Origin: Phytomonas francai
Taxonomy: Eukaryota; Euglenozoa; Kinetoplastea; Trypanosomatida; Trypanosomatidae
Direction of reading: 5' to 3'
Length of the DNA: 64,000 nt
Assembly: GCA_001766655.1 (NCBI GenBank)
Contig: MJCC01000008.1
Span: 606,099-670,098 of the forward strand
The notes beneath the pieces are model-generated. The model was given only the letters and a program-made list of their open reading frames with translations, had not been told where the DNA came from and made no database searches. Of the stretch, positions 11,224 through 20,574 are shown piece after piece (position 1 is the stretch's first letter; every line of letters begins with the position of its first letter). The translations under genes were made by a program, and so were the position numbers.

Positions 11224-11382
11224 GTTTGGGAGCAGGGAAGTTAGAAAGTTCTCTCCTTTCCCTCCCCCCCCCCCCCCCCCCCCCCCTCCCTATCACACCC
11301 TTTATCACATTCCTCTTGCGCTGCCCAATGACAATCTCGTTGTGTGAAGATAAACCTAAACGTAGGCATACCCACTTTAGAT
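10118..11382. other. Intergenic spacer between the two C2-array genes
   Basis: About 1.27 kb of AT-rich spacer with TA repeats near 11190-11214 and a poly(C) run. Frames of 70-100 codons on either strand have spacer-like composition. No gene supported. Confidence 0.6.
11264..11286. repeat. Poly(C) run of 23, in the 3' flank of the large C2-array gene
   Basis: Twenty-three C on the plus strand, 96 bases downstream of the stop codon at 11383 in transcript direction, hence a G23 tract in the putative 3' UTR of the 2154-aa gene. Confidence 0.95.
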
Positions 11383-14300
11383 CTACTGCGTGTGGACCGA
11401 ATCGATGGAAGGCACCGGTTCGGGCGGGAGGAACTCCTCCCCCCACTGCTCCACAAGCTGCGAAAGGTACTCTGGCAGCCCGCTCCGCCAGGTCCCGTTC
11501 GCGACGAAGGTATCGTACAGGTCGGCGTGCAGGCTCCCGAGCTTCCCGACGTTGTAGTGCCCCATAAAGCTCGCGATCCGCCTCTCGTAGTAGCGGACGT
11601 AGCGGCGGCTAAAACCGCGGACGACCGCGCTAGGGAAGGAGACCGGCGGCGCGTACCGCTCGTAGGCCGCGGGCGCGATCGAGAAGGTCAGGCTTCCGAC
11701 CGGCGTCGTCTGCATGCTGTTCGCCGCCTGCGTGACCCGCACGAGCGGGACCGTGACGCGCTCGAAGAGGTCGTAGACCCCCGGCGTCAGCAGGGCGCGG
11801 AGGGAGACGACGGCCTGCCCGATCTCCCGCCCCTTGACGCCCTCGCCGGGCCCCGCGCCGTCCCCGCACGCCCGCACGCGCAGCGTCATCGCGAGCCGGG
11901 CGTCGCTGGCGGGGAGGTCGACGCGGAGGGGGCAGAACAGCAGCGTCTGCGTCTCCGCGCGCGCCATGCCGTAGGGGAAGAAGGCGGCGTGCCGGCCGCC
12001 GTGCAGGGCGGGGCGCTGCTGCCGGGCCTCGGCCGCGTAGCCCGCGACGACGGCCGCGACCGCAACCGCGACCCCGGCCTCACCCCCCCCCGCCACCTCC
12101 ACGCCGTGCACGACGACGTAGGCCGTCGCGAGGACCTCCGGCGCGAGTTTGCGGCGCAGGGTCGCGTGGAGCCGCCGGGGGTCGCGCGCGCGGGCGAGGC
12201 GGAGGTCGAGCGCGCCCAGCCCCTGCGGGCTGTACCGCGCGCTGAGCGAGGCGATGTCGTCCGCGATGAGGCCGAGCGCGGCGGCCGCCACGCCCGGCGG
12301 CGCGGCCCACGACGGCGGCAGCGGCTGCCCCTCCGGCGCCCGAACGTGCAGCTGCGCGACCCCGACGAAGCCGCCGCGCGCGTCGTAGAGCCGCAGCGCC
12401 TTCGCCGTCGCGCCCGCGCGGCAGTCGTTGAAGCAGAACGCGGCGCGGCAGAGCGCGGTGTGGCGGAAAGCGCCGCAGACGCCCACCTTCAGCGTCAGGA
12501 CGAGGTCCGGCGCCCGCGCGAGCCCGCGCACGGCGAAGCTGCGGCCGAGGCGCACGAGCCCCGCCAGCGGGATCGGCTCCGTGCGGAAGAGCGCGCGCCC
12601 GGCGGGGTCCGTCACGCGGACGTAGAGCTCCCGCCGCGCCGCGGGTCCAGGGAGGCTCGCGAAGGTGAACCCCGCGAACGTGACCTCGACCGAGAGGCTC
12701 GGAAGGGCCGAGGGGCTCGGGGGGGCGGTCGGGGTCCCCGACCGAGCGAAACTCGGCTCCGTGCTCGCCACGACTTTGCTCGCGGTGGGATCGGTCGTCG
12801 GGGTCACGAAGCTCGAGACTTGGTAGATATCCGCCTCCTCGTAGTGGCTGCCCTCACTGCTCGAATCGCTAACATCCGCCTCCTCCTCCCCGGGAAGGAG
12901 GGGGCGACGAGCACCCCCCCCACCAGACAGAGGAGAAGAGGTGGTCGGGTTCGCATCGGGGTCGGGTAGGTTTAGGGAAAAAGGCAAGGTGTGCTCGTAG
13001 GGGCTGCTGGAATGGCCGTATCCAGGATCTCTAAGACTGTTCCGACCCCTCATCTCCTTCGCCCCAGTGCGCACTTTTTCCAGCGATAAAGACGGTAAAC
13101 TGAGTGAATTGCGATGATTGCCGAGGCCTCGCGCGGAGGTGGAGACTTTGCCATCGGATAGAGGCCCGTAAGCCTCTGAAGGGAACTCTGCCCTACTACT
13201 GCTTTCACACAGAGAGAAAGAAGGGTTGTGCTCGTACGACGTGGAAGAGATCACAGAGTTTGATTGTTGCGGGATCGTGCCGATATCATTCGAAAATAAA
13301 TCAAGCTCGACGATACCATTCACCATCGCGTATTTCGTACCTGCGTTGGAAACAAGCAGAAGCTTCCGGGTGTTTACAACGCCTCGCTTGAATTTGTCGA
13401 TAAACACACGCGTGCGGCCGATCTCAATGTTTCTCGATGCGTAAAAATTGAAAACAATCAGCTCAATCACCTCCAGCTCAGGAAGTCCAACCTGGACGGT
13501 GAGGTTTTCGTTGAAAATCCACTCCCCCTTGCCCTCAGAAATCTGCGTCCGATACTCGTCAAGCCCGCAGCGCAGCACGCAAAAGGGATTGATGGAAGTT
13601 CGAGATCGGCCCTGGGCTGAATCCCTGCCGGTGCTATGGCCGTAATTGCTGAAATACAAATTCACGCAGCGTTTTATCGTCACACGAAGAGTATAATTGC
13701 CGGGATCTGGGCCGTAGATGTCAGTCAGTTTTCGCATGTACGCATTGGGGTTGAACACGTTGGCGAAGATGATATCGGCATTGATGAGCTCGGATGGTTT
13801 GTAATACGATAAATATGGCTGCAAACGCGTGTAAACCTCCTCTTCTTCCTTGCAGTGGGGTTCAGAGTAGCTGCCAAAGTCGTAGCTTAGCAAAGAGATA
13901 GTGATTAGACCGCAGGGAAAGGGCTTTGAGCCTCGTACGTTCTGCACGAGCATATGCGTCCGCTCCTGCACCACCCCACGGTGTAAACCCGCCAGGCTGA
14001 GCCAGCACTCCCCACATTTAATCTTCCCATTGATAATCACGACAATTCGCAGGATGGTAGTTTCGATGTTCTCAAGCTTAATGTCTAGGGTCTTATCAAC
14101 CTGAAAATGGCCATCCACGCCCACGGCGACGTGTGTCTTGGCGTAGGTCTTCGACCCCACCTTCGCCTTCACCACGCAGTTCCCGCTGACGTAGATACCG
14201 TTCAACGACATCTTGGACAGCGTCCGGACCCCGACCTGGACCGCCGCCGCCTGCTTCGACTTATTGACGACATGGCCCTTGCCAAAGAGGCGGGCCAACA

Positions 14301-17300
14301 CGCTCTTGCTCAGCCCCGCGTACATCCCGACAAACCACTCCAACCAGTGTAATTGCGCGGGCGCGGCGTGGGAGAGGTAGCCGTGGATCTGCTCCCGCAG
14401 CCGATTCTCCGCGTCGGCGGAGGGCAGGTACTCCAGCCCGAAGTTCTCCGCCATCATAAGCACGCCAACGGTGCCGTGCTCGAACGCGTTCGGCGAGTTC
14501 GAGTCCACGACCAGGGGGGCCCGCCGCGTGTGCGAGCGCCCGCGCTGGACGTTGCAGAGGGAAAAAACGCAGTGGCCGAGCCGCTTCACCCCGTACGGGG
14601 TTTCCGTGAGGACGTAGAGCTGCAGGAAGTCCTCGTGGGGGTCCGTGATGTGGAAGACGAACTCCTCCGCGTAGACGGGGTTCCGGGTTTCGAAATCCAT
14701 CTCCGTCCGGTACGTCTCGCCCGCGGTGAAAAGCAAGACGTACGGGTTCAACCACTGAAAGTGGGTTTGAACGAGGTTCTTGCAAAAGAGCACGCGAACG
14801 TGAAGCAGCATGCGGTCGGAATCCCCGGACCCCCAGCCCCCTAGGTTGGAAAATTGAGAAACCCTTTGCAGCTGGCCCTCCAGGGCCTCCACATCCGAAT
14901 CCATGGTATTGCTTACGGTGGAATCGGGCTTTGAATGATGCCCAAACAACCCATAAAAGCGATCCATGAGATTAAACGTTGGGCACTTCGCCGCAAGTAC
15001 CGTATCCCCCAATTGAGGCGCATCTGCAAACGAATTGGAAGGACTGGTATCGTTGGAGAAGCCAACATTCCGCTGAATATTCTCCACGAACTCGACGGAG
15101 TAATGCATCATGAAGTTTCGAGCCTTCCCTATAAACCTCAAATTCGACCCTATATAGCGAAAAAGACGATTGGGAAACATGCTCGTATTATGGGGATTTA
15201 CTAACTCCCCCGCGCTGCTATCGCTCAAGAATGAACTACGAGTATTACTCCGTAAATGATTAAGTGTCCCAGGGTGACTGAGGTCTATATTGGAGATAGC
15301 AGGATCGCCATGCAGACGAACATATTCACGTCGAGTAACTTCAATTCGCGTACGATCAACGTTCTTGAGGTTAACGACGGAAAACTTAAACCCTACCGAG
15401 CCTAACATTTTTTTTGTATCAACGGAATTTGTGTAAGACCCATTGACGTTGAATTGATCATCAACCACATGTTCTTTATCAAGATCTGAATCATCCTCCT
15501 TTCGATATTTCTTTAAAGATTGGAGCGGCTTAGAGACGTAGTAAAACTGCCCGAGCTGCACGCTTTCCAGAGAAACAACCGCATATCCAATCTCCTTATC
15601 GCGACCCATATCGGAATGATCCATTACGATCAGTGTGATACACTTCCCGCGAAGCTGATCGCAGTAAAACTCGGTAAATTCAAAAAAATCCGGCTCTGTC
15701 GAATCCTTTATCCACCTCGTACTATAAGTATCGACATCCAGGCGAACGACAACATAGGGGTTGATCCCGCCAAATCTGGATCGGAGTTGTCGGCATCCTA
15801 TAATCGTCATGTAAACTGCATAGGTCGGATCCTCTCGTTCGTGAACAACGGAAAGCTCCGCCATGAAACTCTCCATATCAAAAATCGCTGCCGTAGTAAG
15901 GTTCACACAGTGCAAGCTCTGCGGGAAGTAGCGCTGGGCATAGCGCCTTAGCCGCCCTGCATAAGTATTCTCCAGGTCCTCGTCAACCTTGTAGGTGCAG
16001 CCCATGTTGTTGCTAAAGAGCGTAATCGTAATAATCCCGCTAAGATACGCATTCGATTTGCCGGAGTTCCCAACAAGATAGAGCCTTCGAACGATCGGCG
16101 CCCCTCGCGGCATGTTCAGGCAGCTAAACTCCACCGAGCCATACACTACAGCCTCATCCGAGTCCTTCGTGACATCCACACGAATATAATCGGTATCCCG
16201 GATGACGTGGAAGACGTGTTCCTCATCAAAACGCGTTTCTGTAAAGCGTTGCACCTCGCGCGATCTCGTGCGAAAAGAAACACCTCCCATGGTTACAATT
16301 ACCACAACGCGTTTTCGATTTAACTCCGTTATCGGGCCCTCATGTAGGGAAATGACGGTATTGACCGTCATCCGCAGCTTCACCGTGTTCGGCTCGTATC
16401 CGTATAGCATTATTAAATCTTTCATAAGCTCCCCCAACTTTCCGGCATGTCCTCGAATGAGCATATCCAACCTCGGCAAAACCATCGGGTCATAATGTTT
16501 TAAAAAAATACCCACCCGCTCGCAGTGCTGATTGATCTCATTCACGCGCTCGAGAGGGGTGTCCCCAAAGTTCAACGGTTTGAGGAGGAGATGCGCCATT
16601 CCAGCCACCGCGCAAGAACTTGAGCCTCCAAAAGAGCAAAGAAACATATTTCGCGGAGAAGCGTGGTGGCGAAGCAAGCTATGAAACCCAAGCCTTATAT
16701 GCCCAATCTCATAGAGCTTGCTTCCTACCTTCCCCATTACCACAACGAGAAGGGTGAAGGAATCAAGGTCGATAATATCGAATATGTAGGTGCCCTTCGT
16801 CCAGGAAACCGTACTGTGCAGCGTCACCTCTTCGGTAGTGAACTCCTGCAAGCTCGTGCGCAAAATTGCATAAACGGTTGCAGAGGTAGAGGAGAGACAT
16901 TTATCCATGACACTGCGATCTAAGCATGAACAGCCGCTAATGCTCACGGAAACACTAAGCTCGTCGGGTTCTTGCCCTTTGTATGTGCGGCAGAGACGAC
17001 GCATAAGCTCCTCAAAGGATTCGTACTCGTCCGGATGTGAAACATTCAGCGCGGGATCATCGAAATGACTCACCTGAGTTGTCAACGAGCCCTGCTTAGA
17101 AGAATAGCGCGTGCTGGCGGAAGCTACCAAAAGCGTTTTGGGTTTGTTCAGCACGACACCCGACCCCAGCTCGCACGGATCTCGCACATTCGACAGGATA
17201 ATATCTATCACAGGGATCTTCTTAGCCTCATACCGCAGGAGCAACCGTTTAAGGCGTCGAGTATATCGATTCTCGAAGTGCTCGTTGATACGCAGGATCT

Positions 17301-17847
17301 CGGGCAACTCCCCAAGCGAATCGCTCTGGAGGGTAATCACGATCGTCCCGGCGACTCCCTCGGGCTCCTCCATCCAGGCGACATTCTTCCCCCTCGGGGG
17401 GGTCCCAAAGACGTACGAACGCGTCTTCGGCAGCCCTTTTGTTAAGCGTTGGAGGGATAAAAAGCAGCGGCCAAGAAGAATATTCCCGTCTACGCCGTCG
17501 GACGTTTCGAAAGGTTCCGTAAGCGCATTCGGCGCCAAGCCCTTCGAAGGCCCCACGTTCGAAGCAAGGCCAATCGCATTGCCGATCCCTAAGGTATTCA
17601 ACGCGCTGTTGAAATCAATAACTTTGGTTTTCATAACATGATAAACTGAGACTTCCACTTTAGCCAAATGATGAGTATTACCTACCGAAAAGGTTTCCTC
17701 GTATACGGGGTTATGGGTACTATTCAGAACTTGTGTTTCAAATCTATAGGTGTTATCCACTGAGATAACGACACGTGGGTTAACACTCGGATTCTGGAAG
17801 CTGTGCAAAAGTTCACATTTGCGCACACAAATCGTGAGCTTCCCCAT
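11383..17847 (-). CDS. Tandem C2-domain protein B, 2154 aa
   Basis: The largest gene in the window; ATG at 17847, stop TAG. The protein begins directly with a C2-like fold (residues 1-185, containing NPRVVISV and THNPVYEETF). Further C2-like units lie near 296-428, 489-615, 675-840, 1012-1140, 1200-1325 and 1383-1525. A disordered Ser/Pro-rich stretch covers about 1530-1715, and two diverged units lie near 1720-1850 and 1910-2085. Most are followed by a helical segment of 35-50 residues with an Arg/Tyr-rich helix (190-222, 438-485, 628-665, 1146-1190, 1336-1378). The best preserved C2 has FQWLNPYVLLF and RNPVYAEEFVFHI at 1030-1066. Loop Asp residues for Ca2+ are mostly missing. It is a paralog of the 1436-aa protein just downstream. 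The last third is coded by very GC-rich DNA (11.4-12.7 kb) and is Ala/Gly/Arg-rich, but keeps the C2-helix pattern. No signal peptide or membrane segment seen. Cellular role unknown; a membrane-associated or cytoskeletal scaffold is an inference. Confidence 0.85.
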   Translation of the reverse strand: MGKLTICVRKCELLHSFQNPSVNPRVVISVDNTYRFETQVLNSTHNPVYEETFSVGNTHHLAKVEVSVYHVMKTKVIDFNSALNTLGIGNAIGLASNVGPSKGLAPNALTEPFETSDGVDGNILLGRCFLSLQRLTKGLPKTRSYVFGTPPRGKNVAWMEEPEGVAGTIVITLQSDSLGELPEILRINEHFENRYTRRLKRLLLRYEAKKIPVIDIILSNVRDPCELGSGVVLNKPKTLLVASASTRYSSKQGSLTTQVSHFDDPALNVSHPDEYESFEELMRRLCRTYKGQEPDELSVSVSISGCSCLDRSVMDKCLSSTSATVYAILRTSLQEFTTEEVTLHSTVSWTKGTYIFDIIDLDSFTLLVVVMGKVGSKLYEIGHIRLGFHSLLRHHASPRNMFLCSFGGSSSCAVAGMAHLLLKPLNFGDTPLERVNEINQHCERVGIFLKHYDPMVLPRLDMLIRGHAGKLGELMKDLIMLYGYEPNTVKLRMTVNTVISLHEGPITELNRKRVVVIVTMGGVSFRTRSREVQRFTETRFDEEHVFHVIRDTDYIRVDVTKDSDEAVVYGSVEFSCLNMPRGAPIVRRLYLVGNSGKSNAYLSGIITITLFSNNMGCTYKVDEDLENTYAGRLRRYAQRYFPQSLHCVNLTTAAIFDMESFMAELSVVHEREDPTYAVYMTIIGCRQLRSRFGGINPYVVVRLDVDTYSTRWIKDSTEPDFFEFTEFYCDQLRGKCITLIVMDHSDMGRDKEIGYAVVSLESVQLGQFYYVSKPLQSLKKYRKEDDSDLDKEHVVDDQFNVNGSYTNSVDTKKMLGSVGFKFSVVNLKNVDRTRIEVTRREYVRLHGDPAISNIDLSHPGTLNHLRSNTRSSFLSDSSAGELVNPHNTSMFPNRLFRYIGSNLRFIGKARNFMMHYSVEFVENIQRNVGFSNDTSPSNSFADAPQLGDTVLAAKCPTFNLMDRFYGLFGHHSKPDSTVSNTMDSDVEALEGQLQRVSQFSNLGGWGSGDSDRMLLHVRVLFCKNLVQTHFQWLNPYVLLFTAGETYRTEMDFETRNPVYAEEFVFHITDPHEDFLQLYVLTETPYGVKRLGHCVFSLCNVQRGRSHTRRAPLVVDSNSPNAFEHGTVGVLMMAENFGLEYLPSADAENRLREQIHGYLSHAAPAQLHWLEWFVGMYAGLSKSVLARLFGKGHVVNKSKQAAAVQVGVRTLSKMSLNGIYVSGNCVVKAKVGSKTYAKTHVAVGVDGHFQVDKTLDIKLENIETTILRIVVIINGKIKCGECWLSLAGLHRGVVQERTHMLVQNVRGSKPFPCGLITISLLSYDFGSYSEPHCKEEEEVYTRLQPYLSYYKPSELINADIIFANVFNPNAYMRKLTDIYGPDPGNYTLRVTIKRCVNLYFSNYGHSTGRDSAQGRSRTSINPFCVLRCGLDEYRTQISEGKGEWIFNENLTVQVGLPELEVIELIVFNFYASRNIEIGRTRVFIDKFKRGVVNTRKLLLVSNAGTKYAMVNGIVELDLFSNDIGTIPQQSNSVISSTSYEHNPSFSLCESSSRAEFPSEAYGPLSDGKVSTSARGLGNHRNSLSLPSLSLEKVRTGAKEMRGRNSLRDPGYGHSSSPYEHTLPFSLNLPDPDANPTTSSPLSGGGGARRPLLPGEEEADVSDSSSEGSHYEEADIYQVSSFVTPTTDPTASKVVASTEPSFARSGTPTAPPSPSALPSLSVEVTFAGFTFASLPGPAARRELYVRVTDPAGRALFRTEPIPLAGLVRLGRSFAVRGLARAPDLVLTLKVGVCGAFRHTALCRAAFCFNDCRAGATAKALRLYDARGGFVGVAQLHVRAPEGQPLPPSWAAPPGVAAAALGLIADDIASLSARYSPQGLGALDLRLARARDPRRLHATLRRKLAPEVLATAYVVVHGVEVAGGGEAGVAVAVAAVVAGYAAEARQQRPALHGGRHAAFFPYGMARAETQTLLFCPLRVDLPASDARLAMTLRVRACGDGAGPGEGVKGREIGQAVVSLRALLTPGVYDLFERVTVPLVRVTQAANSMQTTPVGSLTFSIAPAAYERYAPPVSFPSAVVRGFSRRYVRYYERRIASFMGHYNVGKLGSLHADLYDTFVANGTWRSGLPEYLSQLVEQWGEEFLPPEPVPSIDSVHTQ

Positions 17848-18429
17848 ACCCTACACTTTCGATGGATTGTAAGAAAGCAATAAAATAATACGAGGCCAAA
17901 CCTAGTGGAACGACGAATCGGAAGAGATAAATTGTCCTAAAAGCAGCAAATAAACCCAATGGTAACAATATACTATGTACTATAAGGGGAAAAAAGTAAC
18001 TTTAGACATAGACATGCACGCTAAGGCGAAGAAAAGACAAGGCTTGAGGAAAAAAGAAGAAAAAGGGCGAGAAAATAATACACGGCGCAGCATTCAGTAA
18101 CTGGAGAGGGGTGTATAGACGAAAAAAGAAAAGATGATGTTTGAAAACGATTTAGCGCGCCTATCGATTCGTTTGGCAACCCCCCTCAAAGGTAATAAAA
18201 AGGAAAGAGATGGAGGTGCCTTATCCTCGCGAGCTGATTAATTTATAAAAACGGAAATTATAGAAGAGTAGCCCTAAAGTAATCTGCGAAATGCGTTAAA
18301 CCGGATAAAGGGTGTCTCACCTTGAAGCTGTCTTCCCACCGACCTCCATCTAAAAAAAAAAAGACTAAAAGCTGCTCTTCTTCCGTTAGAGACGACTTTC
18401 GCAGACACAACCCTATTTAACTTCATCGG
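17848..18429. other. Intergenic spacer
   Basis: About 580 bases. The plus strand near 17990-18150 is rich in A and G, giving a pyrimidine-rich minus transcript upstream of the start at 17847, a plausible trans-splicing region. No gene seen. Confidence 0.6.
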
Positions 18430-20001
18430 TTACGCTAAAGAGCAAGGCAAGTTCTGCGTCATTAACTGGTATCTTTCCAAGATAGTACACTCGGATTGCA
18501 GCACCTCATGGAGGAGAAAGCGGCGGTCTACTGAGACGGTATTTGTAGAGGACGAAGGAGATGCCTCTTCGGGAGTATTTTCGCGGAAAACATCGTCCAC
18601 GTGCGCGTTCTGAAAAGATGCCACCCTCTTCTTCGCCTCGAGCATCTCCTGTGCCCACGCCTTCAGCGGCGGCGTTATCGGTGGCTCCCAATCGCGCGGA
18701 ACACCGCGGTAGGTCGTCTCGAAAACCTCACGACTAGAATGTAAGCAATAGCAAACAAATAAAAAAATACGCAGCTGCTCACGCACTTCCGCCTGACGTT
18801 TCGCCTCAGCCTCTCTGATGCCGGATTGGTTGGCGACATTTAGGGCAGCCTGTGAGGGATAATAATCTGGCTGAAGGAGGTACAGCCCCTCATCATAGAG
18901 AACACCGCTGCGCTGAAGACGATCCACACGATAGCGCATATCCCTCTCCCATCTCTCTTCTTCCTCCCCTGCTACGGTGTCCTCGGTTTTCGCGATCCCG
19001 GCCTGATCGGGGCCATCCTTTCCGCCGCCGTTGGCGTCGATCAACCCATTGGGAAACTCCTCGGTCGCCAGCGCCGGGCCCGAGGAGCGCTGCCGTCGGC
19101 AGTGGAGCTCCGTTGAAATCCCAACAAGGGTCTCCGCGGAGAAGCGCACCATATCCTCCCGCTTGACCGCCTCCGTGATGAACTGGAACTCGACCACAAA
19201 CCGCGCCGCCCCGATGCGCCCGTAGGAGCAAAAAACCTGCTCCCGCGCCTGCAACGCACGCGAGGTGACCACCGTGAACTCCATCGCGTGCTTTCGCCCA
19301 CCCCCGCGTATGGAAAAGAGGCAGTTCGGCTCAAAGGAGTGGTTGATGAAATCGATCCCGGGCAGCAGGTACGGGCCCTCGCGCCCGACGGACTCCTCGC
19401 GGTGAAAGTTGCGCGAAACGACCTGCGCGAGGCACTCGCAGAAGAGCGGGAAGTCGTCCTGGACGGCGGGCGGCCAGAGGTCGGGGTGGGCGCGCATCCA
19501 CGGCCGCGCCCGCGCCCAGCGCCCCTCCGCGTCCATCTCGAGGAGCTGCTGGGAGACGCCGGACCACGGCCTCGGCGGGCCCCCGCCCGCGCCCGCGCGC
19601 GGCCGCAGGAGGAGCGCGCCCTGGGCCTCGTCGAGGTCGAAGAGGTGGGCGGCCATCCGCGGGCAGGCCTCCAGCCACGCCCGCCACGGCGACCCCGCCG
19701 CCCCTCGGCCGAGCTCCGAAAGCAGCCGCAGGGCGACGACGAGGACGGGGTCGCGCTCGAGGGCGCCGGCGCCCCGCAGGGCCGGCGGCGCGTCCGCCGC
19801 GAACGGCGAAACGGCGGCCGCGAGCGGGCAGCTCACGACGACCGTCCCGCGCGGCAGCGGGCGGCGCGCGACGACGCCGAGGCCCATCGTCCGCGTCGGG
19901 ACGAGGAAGCCGACGTCGGGGTGCAGGAAGACGCCGCGCCGCCTGCACCATGTGACAAACCGCTCGCGGGAGGGGTTGGCCCCCAGGTGGAGATCCGTCA
20001 T
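18430..20001 (-). CDS. SET-domain protein, putative protein-lysine methyltransferase, 523 aa
   Basis: The start is set at the ATG at 20001; the frame runs further upstream only through an assembly gap. Stop TAA. The N-terminal half has the split SET layout of the Rubisco-LSMT/SETD3/SETD6 class: an N-terminal SET strand region (MGLGVVARRPLPRGTVVV at about 39-56), an insert with P-W-R-A-W-L near 105-110, and the core motif FINHSFEPN at 218-226, which binds S-adenosylmethionine in the family. It is followed by Q-V-F-C-S-Y-G at 255-261, equivalent to the family's E-x-x-x-x-Y-G strand. The C-terminal half (about 290-523) is helical and charged, as in the substrate-binding domain of this class. The expected reaction is methylation of Lys (or His, as in SETD3) on a non-histone protein; the substrate is unknown. 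DNA for the first 190 residues is very GC-rich. The ATG follows a C-run and an AG on the minus strand, so a very short 5' leader is possible. Confidence 0.8.
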   Translation of the reverse strand: MTDLHLGANPSRERFVTWCRRRGVFLHPDVGFLVPTRTMGLGVVARRPLPRGTVVVSCPLAAAVSPFAADAPPALRGAGALERDPVLVVALRLLSELGRGAAGSPWRAWLEACPRMAAHLFDLDEAQGALLLRPRAGAGGGPPRPWSGVSQQLLEMDAEGRWARARPWMRAHPDLWPPAVQDDFPLFCECLAQVVSRNFHREESVGREGPYLLPGIDFINHSFEPNCLFSIRGGGRKHAMEFTVVTSRALQAREQVFCSYGRIGAARFVVEFQFITEAVKREDMVRFSAETLVGISTELHCRRQRSSGPALATEEFPNGLIDANGGGKDGPDQAGIAKTEDTVAGEEEERWERDMRYRVDRLQRSGVLYDEGLYLLQPDYYPSQAALNVANQSGIREAEAKRQAEVREQLRIFLFVCYCLHSSREVFETTYRGVPRDWEPPITPPLKAWAQEMLEAKKRVASFQNAHVDDVFRENTPEEASPSSSTNTVSVDRRFLLHEVLQSECTILERYQLMTQNLPCSLA

Positions 20002-20101
20002 CCTCAGAGGGGGGNNNNNNNNNNNNNNNNNNNNNNNNNNNNNNNNNNNNNNNNNNNNNNNNNNNNNNNNNNNNNNNNNNNNNNNNNNNNNNNNGGGGGG
20101 G
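20002..20101. other. Assembly gap of 80 N flanked by G-runs
   Basis: N fills 20015-20094. It is bordered by six G on the left (20009-20014) and seven G on the right (20095-20101). The gap probably hides a long poly(G)/poly(C) tract. On the minus strand it would be a C-tract immediately 5' of the SET gene's ATG, with an AG between tract and start codon. Confidence 0.8.
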
Positions 20102-20574
20102 TGGAAAAATATCAGTGTGACACAGGACCAGATCATCCCCATTAGCTACCACAATATAAAGGAAACCGCCGCTCTCTACCTGGAAGGGGAGATATCCCTA
20201 TCGAGATGTATGCTATTTTTTTACCCAAAAGAAACTAAACCAACCCACATGGATTGGAAATAAAAATCACATCACCTGCTAAATAGGGCCGATTTCACTA
20301 CCCTTGGGGGGTACTTTCTATATGTTTTAACGCTTTATCATAACCATTTCAAAAAGAAAGCGCCCAGCACAATCTGGATTGGCCTATGCAGCCCAAAAGT
20401 ATGCGAGGCTAGGATTTCTTTTTCACAAAAAATTACTTTCGTAGCAACAATGGGTGTCAATAGATACAGCGATTCAATTTTCCAAACAGAAAAAAAACAG
20501 CACACTAGAAAAAAAGGCTTTGAAAACAGCGTCAACACTGGATGTGTAACCCTCGGCAGTGAAAAAAAAACCCT
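20102..20574. other. Intergenic spacer
   Basis: About 470 bases between the SET gene and the end of the PH-ARL gene. A 66-codon minus-strand frame at 20338-20538 is Phe/Leu-rich and looks like pyrimidine-rich spacer. No gene supported. Confidence 0.6.

Noticed and set aside
11344..12969. 541-codon plus-strand frame opposite the GC-rich end of the large C2-array gene
   Set aside because: It is antisense to a gene with clear C2 pattern; its Arg/Ala/Glu-rich product is typical of the mirror reading of GC-rich coding DNA.
20002..20142. N-terminal extension of the SET protein across the N gap
   Set aside because: The frame across N is meaningless; the ATG at 20001 leads directly into the conserved region.
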